From Actinomycetota bacterium (GTDB lineage Bacteria > Actinomycetota > Actinomycetes > Actinomycetales > Microbacteriaceae), in contig WLPL01000006.1 in the NCBI GenBank assembly GCA_009698805.1, positions 1 through 36,288 on the forward strand: a stretch of 36,288 nucleotides of DNA, written 5' to 3'. Position 1 is the first letter of the stretch. Every line of letters starts with the position of its first letter. The position numbers were made by a program, and so were the translations under genes. Under the pieces are notes generated by a model. That model ran no database searches. It was not told where the DNA came from and saw only the letters and a program-made list of their open reading frames with translations. Of the stretch, positions 7,110-15,228 are shown piece by piece.

Positions 7110-9221
7110 TTAGCGGCCAACCTTACGTGCGGCGATGTCGCGCATGATCTCGTCTTGAACATCTTTCGGGGTCTTGTGACGAATCCAAATTCCATCGGCA
7201 CCTAGGTGCCACGAGGACGCCTCGTCGCTCATGGCCAGGGCAAACATGCCGGCGAGGTCTTTCATGTGGTCGGGTTGCACGATTCGCACCAACGCCTCGA
7301 CCCGTCGGTCAAGGTTTCGATGCATCATGTCTGCAGAGCCGATGAAGTATTCGGGATCGCCGCCATTCGCAAAACTAAAGACTCGAGAGTGTTCGAGGTA
7401 CCGGCCTAAAACGCTTCGAACCTTGATGCTCTCGCTCAAGCTGGGAACCCCTGGTCTTAGCGCGCACATGCCTCGAACGAGAATCTCGACTTCGACCCCC
7501 GCTTGCCCGGCACGGTAGAGTCCGTCGATGATTTGCTCGTCCACCAGGGAATTGATCTTGAGCGAAATTTTCGCCTCTTTGCCGGCTTCTTTATGAGAAA
7601 TTTCTCGCTCAATGCGATCAAACAGCCCCTGACGCACACTGCCTGGCGAAACCAGCAGCGACTTGAAGGTTGCATCGGGGGCATAGCCCGATAGTTGATT
7701 GAACAGGCGAGTCAGGTCTTCGCCGACGCTTTCGCGAGAGGTCAGTAGGCCATAGTCCTCGTAGTAGCGAGCGGTTTTCGGGTTGTAGTTACCGGTGCCA
7801 ATGTGGCAGTAGCGGCGAAGTTGGTTGCCCTCCTGGCGAATCACTAGCGACAGCTTGCAGTGGGTTTTGAGACCGACGATTCCGTAGACCACATGCACGC
7901 CGGCCTGCTCGAGCTTGCGGGCCCAGGTGATGTTGTTTTGCTCGTCGAACCGGGCTTTGATCTCGACCAGGGCCAGGACCTGCTTGCCGGCTTCGGCAGC
8001 CGAAATTAGGGCGTCAACGATCGGTGAATCACCCGAGGTGCGGTAAAGAGTCTGCTTAATTGCCAGGACCTTTGGGTCGGCCGCTGCTTGCTCTAAGAAT
8101 GCTTGGACGCTGGTCGCGAAAGACTCGTAAGGGTGGTGAAGCAGAATGTCGCGCTCACGGATCGCCTTGAAAATGCTGGTCTTTTCGTCTTCCCCTGGAA
8201 TCAGGAACCGGTTGGTGACTACCGGGTGCGGTGGGAACTTCAGTTCGGCTTTCTTGATCGCGGCAATCTGGGTCAGACCAGTCAGGTCGAGCAGTGCAGG
8301 CAACCGGTAAACGTCGTCCTCGCTGATGTCGAGTTCGCGAACCAAGAGGTCGAGCACCTCTGGGTTCATGTCTTCGGCAACTTCAAGTCGCACTGGTGGG
8401 CCGAACCTTCTGCGCAACAGCTCGCGCTCCAAGGCGATCAGTAGGTTTTCACCGTCGTCCTCGTCGACATCTAGGTCTTCGTTGCGGGTGACCCTGAACA
8501 GGTGGTGCTGAAGCATTTCGGTGCCCGGGAACAGCTCGCCCAGGTTCTCGCCGATGAGCTCCTCGATCGGCAGGAATCGGTAATTGCCCGTGCCAGATTC
8601 ACCTGGAATTCGCACAAATCGCGGCAGCAGTGGCGGAACTTTTACCCTGGCAAACTGTTCGGTGCCGTCATCGAGTTTGCGGAACACCACTGCGACGTTG
8701 AGCGAAAGGCCCGAGATGTATGGGAACGGGTGGGCCGGGTCAACGCCGAGGGGGGTTAGCACTGGGTAAATCTGGTTGTGGAAGTACTCGTTCAGACTGG
8801 TCTGTTCGGTCTCGTTCAAATCGTTCCAACGCACCACCGAGATTCCGTGCTTGTGCAGCGCGGGTTCGATTTCGTCGCGGAACAACGTGGCCTGTCGCAT
8901 TTGCAGGGCGTGCGCGTTCTCGCGGATCGAGTCGAGCACCTCCTCGGCAGATTTGCCGGATGCCGCAATCGTGGTGAGCCCGGTTGCGATGCGGCGCTTT
9001 AGGCCCGCAACGCGAACCATGAAGAACTCGTCCAAGTTGGACGAAAAAATACTCAAAAAGTTGACGCGCTCGAGCAGGTATAGCTCTGGATCTTCGGCAA
9101 GTTCGAGGACGCGCTGGTTAAACGCCAGCCAGGAAACCTCGCGGTCGAGGAACCGATCGTTCGGCAGGTCGCTCGGAGCAGGCATTGTGATTGACATTGT
9201 TTCGTCAGACATGTCAGACAT
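7110..9221 (-). CDS. ppk1: polyphosphate kinase 1
   Basis: Makes inorganic polyphosphate from ATP. About 703 residues, the normal PPK1 length. The N-terminal domain begins at [19 protein letters not shown]; the two catalytic PLD-like domains contain [15 protein letters not shown], the histidine that becomes phosphorylated in GLKTHCKL, and the second histidine in [19 protein letters not shown]. The start is ambiguous: I chose the ATG at 9221, which lies just after an AGGAGG and overlaps the upstream stop by 8 bases; ATGs at 9233 and 9212 are alternatives. It is probably coupled to the glnR-like gene. Confidence 0.95.
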   Translation of the reverse strand: MSDMSDETMSITMPAPSDLPNDRFLDREVSWLAFNQRVLELAEDPELYLLERVNFLSIFSSNLDEFFMVRVAGLKRRIATGLTTIAASGKSAEEVLDSIRENAHALQMRQATLFRDEIEPALHKHGISVVRWNDLNETEQTSLNEYFHNQIYPVLTPLGVDPAHPFPYISGLSLNVAVVFRKLDDGTEQFARVKVPPLLPRFVRIPGESGTGNYRFLPIEELIGENLGELFPGTEMLQHHLFRVTRNEDLDVDEDDGENLLIALERELLRRRFGPPVRLEVAEDMNPEVLDLLVRELDISEDDVYRLPALLDLTGLTQIAAIKKAELKFPPHPVVTNRFLIPGEDEKTSIFKAIRERDILLHHPYESFATSVQAFLEQAAADPKVLAIKQTLYRTSGDSPIVDALISAAEAGKQVLALVEIKARFDEQNNITWARKLEQAGVHVVYGIVGLKTHCKLSLVIRQEGNQLRRYCHIGTGNYNPKTARYYEDYGLLTSRESVGEDLTRLFNQLSGYAPDATFKSLLVSPGSVRQGLFDRIEREISHKEAGKEAKISLKINSLVDEQIIDGLYRAGQAGVEVEILVRGMCALRPGVPSLSESIKVRSVLGRYLEHSRVFSFANGGDPEYFIGSADMMHRNLDRRVEALVRIVQPDHMKDLAGMFALAMSDEASSWHLGADGIWIRHKTPKDVQDEIMRDIAARKVGR

Positions 9222-9888
9222 AAGCCTCCTCATCCTTCAATAGGTTGAACCGGTAGCCGCGACCGTATTCGGTGCCAATCAAGCCACCTCGGTCGCCCAA
9301 CTTTGCCCGAAGACGCCTGATATGAACGTCTACCGTGCGGGTTTCTCCAGCGTAGCCGTAACCCCAAACTTCGCTAAGTAGTTGTGCACGGGAAAACACT
9401 CGGCCGGGGTGTTGCATCAGGTATTTCAGAAGCTCGAACTCGATGAGCGTCAGGTCCATCGGGCGACCGTCGACTCTTGCCGAGTAGCTCGCTTCGTCGA
9501 CGACTACGCCAGCCGAGCTAATAAGTTCATCGTTTGATTCGCCCTTGTTGCGGCTGAGGGCCAAGCGAATTCTGGCTTCGATCTCGCCGGGGCCTGCCGA
9601 TTCGAGAATTATGTCGTCTGCGCCCCACTCGTGAGACATCGCAGCCAGACCACCCTCGGTTACCACGACAATCAGAGGCACCGAAAGTCCGGTGGTTCGC
9701 ATCACGCGGGCAAGGGATTTTGCCGCGGCTAGGTCGCGCTTGGCATCAAGAAAAACGAGGTCGTGTGAGGGGGCCATGACGATGTTTGCCGGCGAGGCCT
9801 CGATTTCGCGAATCTTGTGTGGGAGAAGGCTGAGGGCAGGCAAAACCTCGCTACCGGCATTTGCCGACAAAACGAGGAGGTGGGCCAT
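9214..9888 (-). CDS. glnR: GlnR-like OmpR-family response regulator
   Basis: A 224-residue orphan regulator with an N-terminal receiver-like domain (about 1-112) and a C-terminal winged helix (about 125-220; [44 protein letters not shown]). The opening MAHLLVLS...[13 protein letters not shown] is the signature of actinobacterial GlnR, the nitrogen-response activator that works without a partner kinase. D48 sits where the phosphoacceptor would be, but the usual double-acid pocket at the N-terminus is absent, as known for GlnR. The ATG at 9888 has TAGGAG two bases plus spacing upstream; nine residues of upstream open frame are excluded. First gene of the operon with ppk. Confidence 0.82.
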   Translation of the reverse strand: MAHLLVLSANAGSEVLPALSLLPHKIREIEASPANIVMAPSHDLVFLDAKRDLAAAKSLARVMRTTGLSVPLIVVVTEGGLAAMSHEWGADDIILESAGPGEIEARIRLALSRNKGESNDELISSAGVVVDEASYSARVDGRPMDLTLIEFELLKYLMQHPGRVFSRAQLLSEVWGYGYAGETRTVDVHIRRLRAKLGDRGGLIGTEYGRGYRFNLLKDEEAYV

Positions 9889-9935
9889 TTCTCTCCTAAA
9901 AGACCTATTTATCAAGTCTAAAGGCTCATGTTTGG

Positions 9936-9950
9936 CACAATGTAACTGTG
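9936..9950 (+). promoter_or_regulatory. -10-like box with leaderless GTG start
   Basis: CACAAT (9936-9941), then six bases, then the GTG at 9948. It fits NANNNT with the spacing seen at other genes here, though the first T is missing. TTATCA at 9909-9914 is a possible but distant -35. Confidence 0.35.
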
Positions 9951-10208
9951 AAGAGTGGCTGGATCGAGATCATAAGCATTTGGGTGCTGGTCGCCCTGGC
10001 AACGCTGGTCGCGACTTTCACTGTGCCGCATTCGCAGGTACTCGCCAGTTTTGGGGCGATTCTGGCTAGCGCCACGGCACTGGTCTCAATGATTCACCTT
10101 TTTCTCGAAGGTCATCAAGGCTTTGTGAAGAAACTGGTTTACGTCGCCGGCGGTTCTTATCTGATGTTGGCAATCGCCAGCATCTATGTTCTGTTCTTTC
10201 AAAGGTAA
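9948..10208 (+). CDS. small three-helix membrane protein, unknown function
   Basis: An 86-residue hydrophobic protein with three membrane helices at about residues 6-26, 31-51 and 62-84, ending FFQR. The GTG start has no Shine-Dalgarno, but an apparent -10 box lies six bases upstream. I do not recognise the family. It is divergent from the glnR-like gene and directly upstream of a 36-residue membrane peptide. Confidence 0.65.
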   Translation: MKSGWIEIISIWVLVALATLVATFTVPHSQVLASFGAILASATALVSMIHLFLEGHQGFVKKLVYVAGGSYLMLAIASIYVLFFQR

Positions 10209-10220
10209 AATGGGCCCATG
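10206..10220 (+). promoter_or_regulatory. -10 box and leaderless start of the 36-residue peptide gene
   Basis: TAAAAT (10206-10211), then GGGCCC, then the ATG at 10218. The box overlaps the TAA stop of the upstream gene. No Shine-Dalgarno is present, and the hexamer is close to consensus. Confidence 0.5.
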
Positions 10221-10328
10221 GTCTTTTCTGCGGATATCTTTTTCACCGGTTTGCTAGTTCTTGCGTCTCTCGCAATCGCAGCGATTTCGGTCCTCGTTCT
10301 CTACAAGCTTTTCAAGGGTCAGAAGTAG
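10218..10328 (+). CDS. 36-residue single-helix membrane peptide
   Basis: An open frame shorter than usual gene-calling cutoffs: MVFSADIFFTGLLVLASLAI continuing through a second hydrophobic stretch to YKLFKGQK. It has one long membrane helix (about 8-29) and a basic C-terminal tail, so the tail should face the cytoplasm. Its own -10 box lies six bases before the ATG and its stop directly abuts the next start, which supports a real gene. Function unknown. Confidence 0.55.
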   Translation: MVFSADIFFTGLLVLASLAIAAISVLVLYKLFKGQK

Positions 10329-10913
10329 TTGTTCGAACTGCCCGAAGGCTTACCAATCGAGCTGACCCCGTTGTCTTTCCTTATTGGTTCTTGGGAGGGC
10401 ACGGGCATCATTGCCTTCGAAGGCAAAGAGCAAGAGTTTCACCAGCGCATTGAGTTCGCCGATGGCGGCCACGGCACGCTTACCTACATTTCGACTGCGT
10501 CGCTAGACGACGACAACAAGACCGCGCTTCCCAGCGAGCTGGGCTACTGGCGGGTTGCAAGACCTCGACAAGACTTCGACGCTGGCCCCGGCTTGTTGCC
10601 TGGAGTAGGCGAAACCACGATTCAGACTCACGAAGATCTAGAACAGTATCGAAACGCGACCGGCGGATTCGACATCGAAGTTTCTACCATTCACCCCGGC
10701 GGCTCGGCCGAGCTTTACCACGGCTACGTCAAGCTGGCCCAGATTCACCTCGCCAGCGCTCACGGAGTCGCTTTTGAGAGCGCAAAAATCTATCGCCACA
10801 GCACCAGGATCTACGGGCTCGTCGAAGGCGCACTGCTTTGGGCTTGGGATATCGCAATGCCCGGCGGCGAGCTGAAGTCGCACGCGTCCGCCCGCTTGGA
10901 ACGTGTTGGGTAA
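10329..10913 (+). CDS. nitrobindin-like (THAP4/FABP-type) heme-binding beta-barrel protein
   Basis: A 194-residue protein of the actinobacterial FABP/nitrobindin group (DUF1794/UPF0678). The barrel signature GSWEGTG is at residues 20-26. The C-terminal half has the conserved SAKIYRHSTRIYGLVEGALLWAWDIA. In characterised nitrobindins a C-terminal histidine binds heme and the protein handles nitric oxide or peroxynitrite; heme binding here is inferred. The start is a TTG directly after the upstream stop, with AAGGG about ten bases before. Its stop overlaps the next start as TAATG. Confidence 0.85.
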   Translation: MFELPEGLPIELTPLSFLIGSWEGTGIIAFEGKEQEFHQRIEFADGGHGTLTYISTASLDDDNKTALPSELGYWRVARPRQDFDAGPGLLPGVGETTIQTHEDLEQYRNATGGFDIEVSTIHPGGSAELYHGYVKLAQIHLASAHGVAFESAKIYRHSTRIYGLVEGALLWAWDIAMPGGELKSHASARLERVG

Positions 10914-11854
10914 TGCCAAACCCACTGCTCGAGCAACGAGCGCTCGCCGAAGGTAAGGCTCTCGCGCCGCTTACCGACCGTGCGGTGATTGCCATCGAGG
11001 GCAACGACCGTCACACTTGGCTGAATTCGATCCTGTCTCAAGAACTTCGTTCGCTTGGCGAAGGCCAAAGCGCCGAAGCCCTGCAGCTAGACCCCCACGG
11101 TCACGTCGAGTTTGTTTTGCACCTAGTCGAGGATGGCGAGCGCACCTGGGCAATCGTTGAATCGTCCACCAAGGAAGCGCTTTTGGTCTGGCTTGACAAA
11201 ATGATCTTTCGCTCGGACGTCCGGGTGACCGATCACCCAGAACTCAAGGTGTTCTTCGGAATCGACACCGACTTTGGTATTACCTGGGTTGACCCGTGGC
11301 CAAATGTTGTTGGCGGTGGAGTGCGTTATGCGCAAGACGCCCCGGTGTTCAATGGTCGAGAGCACATTCTCGAGTCGGCTCCCGAAATCGAGTTGGTGCC
11401 TTTGGACGCAGCCGAAGCGCTTCGAGTTGCCGCCCGCCGCCCGCGCCAGGCCAACGAGGTTGATGATCGAACGCTTCCGCACGAACTCGACTGGCTCTCA
11501 ACGGCGGTGCACCTGAGCAAGGGCTGCTACCGCGGCCAAGAGAGCGTTGCCAAGGTTCACAACCTGGGTCACCCGCCGCGCAGATTAACGTTCTTGCACC
11601 TCGATGGCTCCAACCACCTGTTGCCAGAAGAGGTCGATGTGACGCTCGATGGCAAGGTTGTTGGCCGAGTGACCTCGGTCGCCAACCACTACGAAATGGG
11701 CCCGATAGCGCTCGCCGTGCTCTCTCGTTCGGTGCCGGTTGAGGCAACCCTGATGGTCGGAAATGTTTCGGCCGCTCAAGAGGTAATTGTTCCCCCAACC
11801 GCGGGCAAGGCCGCCTCGCTGCCGCCTCGAAGTGAGTTGAATCAACGCCGATGA
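10913..11854 (+). CDS. ygfZ: YgfZ/GcvT-like folate-binding protein
   Basis: A 313-residue protein of the COG0354 YgfZ family, tetrahydrofolate-dependent factors that help maintain certain iron-sulfur enzymes. The family signature KGCYRGQE occurs at residues 203-210 with the conserved cysteine C205. Other GcvT-fold pieces include LNSILSQEL near the start and GRVTSVANH near the end. The ATG at 10913 shares one base with the upstream stop; an upstream open extension lacks family similarity. It is coupled downstream to the FUSC gene by an ATGA overlap. Confidence 0.9.
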   Translation: MPNPLLEQRALAEGKALAPLTDRAVIAIEGNDRHTWLNSILSQELRSLGEGQSAEALQLDPHGHVEFVLHLVEDGERTWAIVESSTKEALLVWLDKMIFRSDVRVTDHPELKVFFGIDTDFGITWVDPWPNVVGGGVRYAQDAPVFNGREHILESAPEIELVPLDAAEALRVAARRPRQANEVDDRTLPHELDWLSTAVHLSKGCYRGQESVAKVHNLGHPPRRLTFLHLDGSNHLLPEEVDVTLDGKVVGRVTSVANHYEMGPIALAVLSRSVPVEATLMVGNVSAAQEVIVPPTAGKAASLPPRSELNQRR

Positions 11855-12918
11855 ACATCAAGTGGAGTTTGAAGGACGCCCTCGCGAGACTTTTCGATTC
11901 GATCGTTCCGATTCTGCAGATCGTCTTTGCCGCCGGCGTCGGCTATTGGTTCTCGCACTGGGTTCTGGGTCACCAGACCCCGCTTCTTTCGGTGACGGTA
12001 ACGATCACCGCCCTCGGTTTCACCAGGGACGCAAGACCGAGGCGAGTCTTAGAAACCGCGCTAGGAATGATCACGGGAATCGCGCTCTCCGAGTCGATGC
12101 TGTTGGCTTTCGGGCCTGGCATCTGGCAGATGGTCATTACGCTCTTGCTCTGTTTGTCGCTCGCTCGGTTCATCTCTGGTAGCGCGTCCTTCGCACTAAC
12201 AGTTGGAATTCAGGCGATCCTCGTGCAACTTTTGCAGGTGCAGACCGGCGGCGTTTACATGCGCAGTATCGACGGAATCGTTGGCGGTGCAGTTGCCTTG
12301 CTTGTGACCGCGCTGATTCCGCGGGACCCGAGAGGCATAGCTCGCAAAGACGCCGGCAAGCTTTTTGAGGTTTTCATCGACAGCATCGAGGCGCTAAAGA
12401 CCGCAACTCGCGATGTAAACCTTGAGGTTGCCGATGAAACCCTCAGGCAGGTTCGACGAACCCAGCCGCTCATCGATAACTGGCGAATGTCGCTCGACAG
12501 CGCTATTTCGATTAGTCGGGTCTCGCCGTTCCTAATCAAGTACCGCGATGAACTACGCGGTCAAGTGCGTTTGATGCGCGGCATGGATCTCGCCACTAGA
12601 AACCTGCGGGTCGTCGCCAGACGCATCGACTTTCTTCTGCGTGACGGGCAAAAGAGGCCCCACCTTGCCGACCTTTTCGAGCAACTCTTGGCAGGAGCTG
12701 GTTTGCTGAAGAAGGGGCTCTCCGAGCCCGAGGCACTTAGCGATGCCCAAGAGGTGTTTCTCGAGGTCATTCACCAACTCGATCCGAAGAAGTTTGGTTT
12801 GGCCGATCAGATTCGCGAAGCCTCGGTTTTGCTGCTGCTACGCCCGATGCTTGTTGATCTGCTCTGCGCCAGCGGCATGAGCGAAGAAGACGCTCGAGAA
12901 GAACTGCCCGAAATCTAG
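11851..12918 (+). CDS. FUSC / aromatic acid exporter-type membrane protein
   Basis: 355 residues. The first 150 hold four to six membrane helices (IVPILQIVFAAGVGYWFSHWVLG, TPLLSVTVTITALGF, LGMITGIALS, MVITLLLCLSLARFI, GIVGGAVALLVTALIP). The motif PLLSVTVTIT followed by RPRRVLET is typical of FUSC/ArAE proteins. The C-terminal 200 residues are soluble and helical and probably cytoplasmic. Such proteins are related to aromatic-acid efflux pumps; the substrate is unknown. It starts with a 4-base overlap on ygfZ and ends convergent with the methyltransferase, sharing 3-4 bases. Confidence 0.8.
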   Translation: MNIKWSLKDALARLFDSIVPILQIVFAAGVGYWFSHWVLGHQTPLLSVTVTITALGFTRDARPRRVLETALGMITGIALSESMLLAFGPGIWQMVITLLLCLSLARFISGSASFALTVGIQAILVQLLQVQTGGVYMRSIDGIVGGAVALLVTALIPRDPRGIARKDAGKLFEVFIDSIEALKTATRDVNLEVADETLRQVRRTQPLIDNWRMSLDSAISISRVSPFLIKYRDELRGQVRLMRGMDLATRNLRVVARRIDFLLRDGQKRPHLADLFEQLLAGAGLLKKGLSEPEALSDAQEVFLEVIHQLDPKKFGLADQIREASVLLLLRPMLVDLLCASGMSEEDAREELPEI

Positions 12919-13691
12919 GGCTTTACGGCGTTCCAGTCGACCGTAACTTCACCTAGGCGCCAACGCTTTCGGTCTACCGTTATTGGCCACCCCTCACCAA
13001 CGAGTTGCTCGCAAACCGCGACCCAGCGCTGAATAGCACCGAAGGTCGAAAGCGGTGCCTGCATCGCCCAGGCCTTGTCTAGAGCCGCTAGCCAGTCGTG
13101 GACTCTCTCGCCTGGTAGGTTGTGGTGAATCAGTGCCTTGGGGAGCCGTTCGGCAACCTTGCTCGGTTGCTCTAAACCGTTCAGTCGCAGCGAGATGGTG
13201 AACCAGAGCGGCCTCGCTGAGTCCAAGGTGACCCAAGAGCTCAGCCGACCGATTTCGTCGCAGGTGCCCTCGATCAGTAGCCCGCCAGGTGCGAGCCTCG
13301 ACTGCATCAGTTGCCAGGCGGCAGCCACTGCAGATTCGTCGTATTGACGAAGCACATTGAAGGCGCGAATCACCGTTGCCGCCTTCAGGCCAGCAGGCAG
13401 GGGAGTCTCGAAACCGCCGTGGGTGAAATCGAGCCCCGGTTGCGCAACCGCAAGACCGCGCTCCACTCTCTCGCGCTCAATCTCGACACCGACAACGCGG
13501 ACGCCCGCATTCACCTTGAGAAGTCGAGCCCGAAGTTCAACCGCGGTGATTGGGCTCGCGCCAAAGCCGAGATCGACGACCACGGGGTTCGGAGTTTTGA
13601 TAATCGGCAGGCTCGCGATGTAGCGGTCGACGCGACGCAACCGATTTGGGTTGGTCGTGCCACGCGTCACAGTGCCGATTGGTTTTGCCAC
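12915..13691 (-). CDS. class I SAM-dependent methyltransferase-like protein
   Basis: 258 residues with a Rossmann-type methyltransferase core: motif I VVVDLGFGASPIT (about residues 37-49), an acidic residue after strand 2 in VVGVEIERERV, and LAPGGLLIEGTCDEIGR where methyltransferases have the motif after strand 5. The substrate is unknown. The start is a GTG at 13691 with no Shine-Dalgarno but with a -10 box six bases upstream that overlaps the gpmA -10. Conserved actinobacterial protein of unassigned role. Confidence 0.75.
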   Translation of the reverse strand: MAKPIGTVTRGTTNPNRLRRVDRYIASLPIIKTPNPVVVDLGFGASPITAVELRARLLKVNAGVRVVGVEIERERVERGLAVAQPGLDFTHGGFETPLPAGLKAATVIRAFNVLRQYDESAVAAAWQLMQSRLAPGGLLIEGTCDEIGRLSSWVTLDSARPLWFTISLRLNGLEQPSKVAERLPKALIHHNLPGERVHDWLAALDKAWAMQAPLSTFGAIQRWVAVCEQLVGEGWPITVDRKRWRLGEVTVDWNAVKP

Positions 13692-13707
13692 GCTCTAAAC
13701 TTAAGTC
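13692..13707. promoter_or_regulatory. 16-bp bidirectional leaderless promoter with overlapping -10 boxes
   Basis: On the plus strand TAAACT (13696-13701) lies six bases before the gpmA ATG (13708). On the minus strand TAAGTT (13703-13698) lies six bases before the methyltransferase GTG (13691). The two hexamers share four base pairs, so both promoters cannot be melted at once. Confidence 0.55.
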
Positions 13708-14460
13708 ATGGCTCACAAATACACTCTCATCCTGCTCCGTCACGGCAACAGCACCTGGAACCAGGAGAACCTATTCACCGGCTGGGTCGACGTGGATCTC
13801 AGCGATCAGGGTCGCGCCGAGGCACAACGTGCCGGCGAACTGCTGGCCGAGAGTGGCCTCAAACCAGAGCTTCTCTACACCTCGCGTCTAAAGCGCGCGA
13901 TCAACACCGCGCACATTGCGCTGAACGCCGCCGAGCGTTCGTGGATCGACGTCAAGCGCGACTGGCGCCTAAACGAGCGTCACTACGGCGCACTGCAGGG
14001 CAAAGACAAGGCTCAAACTCTTGCCGAGTACGGCGCCGAGCAGTTTCAAATCTGGCGCCGTTCGTTTGACGTTCCACCACCGCCGATCGACGACAACGAC
14101 AAGTATTCACAGGCCCACGACGAGCGCTACGCCGGTCTGAGCGAGATTCCTAAGACCGAGTGCCTCAAAGATGTCTTGGTTCGCATGCTTCCACTCTGGG
14201 ACGACGAAATTAAGCAGGATCTAATCGCTGGCAAGACCGTCCTGGTCACCGCGCACGGCAACTCGCTTCGCGCGCTGGTCAAGCACCTAGATGGGATCAG
14301 CGACGAAGACATTGCCGAACTGAACATCCCAACCGGAATCCCATTGGTTTACAAACTGGACGAAAACTTCAAGCCATTGATTGCCGGCGGCGAATACCTT
14401 GACCCGGCAGCGGCAGCAGCCGGAGCGGCCGCAGTGGCAGCTCAGGGCGCTAAGAAGTAG
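13708..14460 (+). CDS. gpmA: 2,3-bisphosphoglycerate-dependent phosphoglycerate mutase
   Basis: Interconverts 3- and 2-phosphoglycerate in glycolysis. 250 residues with [20 protein letters not shown] (phosphohistidine in RHG), the ERHYGALQG block, and the second catalytic His in [15 protein letters not shown]. The last 20 residues are an Ala-rich tail ending in basic residues ([11 protein letters not shown]), a small extension beyond the enzyme core. It ends 4 bases before the convergent phoU stop, with no terminator visible between. Confidence 0.96.
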   Translation: MAHKYTLILLRHGNSTWNQENLFTGWVDVDLSDQGRAEAQRAGELLAESGLKPELLYTSRLKRAINTAHIALNAAERSWIDVKRDWRLNERHYGALQGKDKAQTLAEYGAEQFQIWRRSFDVPPPPIDDNDKYSQAHDERYAGLSEIPKTECLKDVLVRMLPLWDDEIKQDLIAGKTVLVTAHGNSLRALVKHLDGISDEDIAELNIPTGIPLVYKLDENFKPLIAGGEYLDPAAAAAGAAAVAAQGAKK

Positions 14461-14464
14461 TTAG

Positions 14465-15109
14465 TTACTCAGACCAGTCGCCGGTGGTCAAATAGCTGAC
14501 CTTGGCGGAGATGTCGACCACGTGGTCGGCGAAGCGCTCGTGATAACGGCTGGCAAGGGTTACGTCGACGGTGAACATCGCGTTCTCTTTCCAAGAATCG
14601 GCTAGAACTGTCTCGAAAACGCCTCGGTGTAGCTCGTCTACGCGCTCGTCTTCGGCCTGAATCGATCGGGCAACGTCTACGTCTGGGTTGGCCAGCAGTT
14701 TCGTGATTTTCTTGCCTAGCTCGACGTCTAGTTTGCCCATCTCAACGAAAACAGGCATGAGGCTTTCTGGAACAGCGGACCCAGGGAATCTAAATCGGGC
14801 GATCTGCGCGATGTGCGAAGCAAGAGCGCCCATGCGCTCGAGTGAAGCGCTCATGCGAAGAGCCGAAACTAGGATTCGGAGGTCGCGGGCAACCGGAGAC
14901 TGACGTGCGAGGATCCGAATCACGAGCTCGTCGAGGGTTAGGGCCTTTTCGCTGATGGCGTCGGCGCTGGCGATTGCCTGATCTGCAACGGTGACGTCCG
15001 AAGTCGTGAACGCAATGGTCGCGTTTTTCATGACGTTGGTGACGTCGGAGGCAATCTCAACTAGGCGGTCCTGAACCTCTTTGAGTTCATTTTGGAAAAC
15101 TTCGCGCAT
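14465..15109 (-). CDS. phoU: phosphate-signalling protein PhoU
   Basis: A 214-residue all-helical cytoplasmic protein of two PhoU repeats (about 5-105 and 115-205). It links the Pst phosphate transporter to the phosphate-sensing two-component system and damps that signal. Signature residues lie in MREVFQNELKEVQDRLVEIA, RILARQSPVARDLRIL, ALRMSASLERMGALASHIA and DERVDELHRGVFE. The ATG at 15109 has GAAGG upstream. It is divergent from senX3-regX3 across a 116-bp region with a PHO-box-like repeat, so it is probably phosphate-regulated. No pst genes lie in the window. Confidence 0.95.
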   Translation of the reverse strand: MREVFQNELKEVQDRLVEIASDVTNVMKNATIAFTTSDVTVADQAIASADAISEKALTLDELVIRILARQSPVARDLRILVSALRMSASLERMGALASHIAQIARFRFPGSAVPESLMPVFVEMGKLDVELGKKITKLLANPDVDVARSIQAEDERVDELHRGVFETVLADSWKENAMFTVDVTLASRYHERFADHVVDISAKVSYLTTGDWSE

Positions 15110-15153
15110 GGTGCACCTTCATTCGGTTGCTAGTTACTAAAGAGCCTCTCAGT

Positions 15154-15186
15154 GAATAGTAAACGATTGCCAAACAAACCCTTAAC
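15154..15186 (-). promoter_or_regulatory. PHO-box-like triple 11-bp direct repeat
   Basis: Read on the minus strand: GTTAAGGGTTT (15186-15176), GTTTGGCAATC (15175-15165), GTTTACTATTC (15164-15154). These are three contiguous 11-mers each opening with GTT, the layout of actinobacterial PhoP/RegX3 PHO boxes. A -10-like TAGTAACT follows toward phoU. Confidence 0.5.
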
Positions 15187-15213
15187 CCCGAGAAAAATAG
15201 TTTGACTGGAGGT

Positions 15214-15228
15214 TACCCTTAAGGCGTG
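15214..15228 (+). promoter_or_regulatory. -10-like box with leaderless GTG start of senX3
   Basis: TACCCT (15214-15219), six bases, then the GTG at 15226. There is no Shine-Dalgarno at usable spacing (GGAGG at 15208-15212 lies 13 bases away). Confidence 0.4.

Noticed and set aside
13311-14069. 252-codon plus-strand open frame across the methyltransferase and gpmA starts
   Set aside because: It is antisense to one well-supported gene and out of frame with another; its protein is Arg/His-rich and has no domain features.
15202-15207. TTGACT as a consensus -35 for senX3
   Set aside because: Only six bases separate it from the TACCCT hexamer, and no -10 lies 16-18 bases downstream before the start codon.
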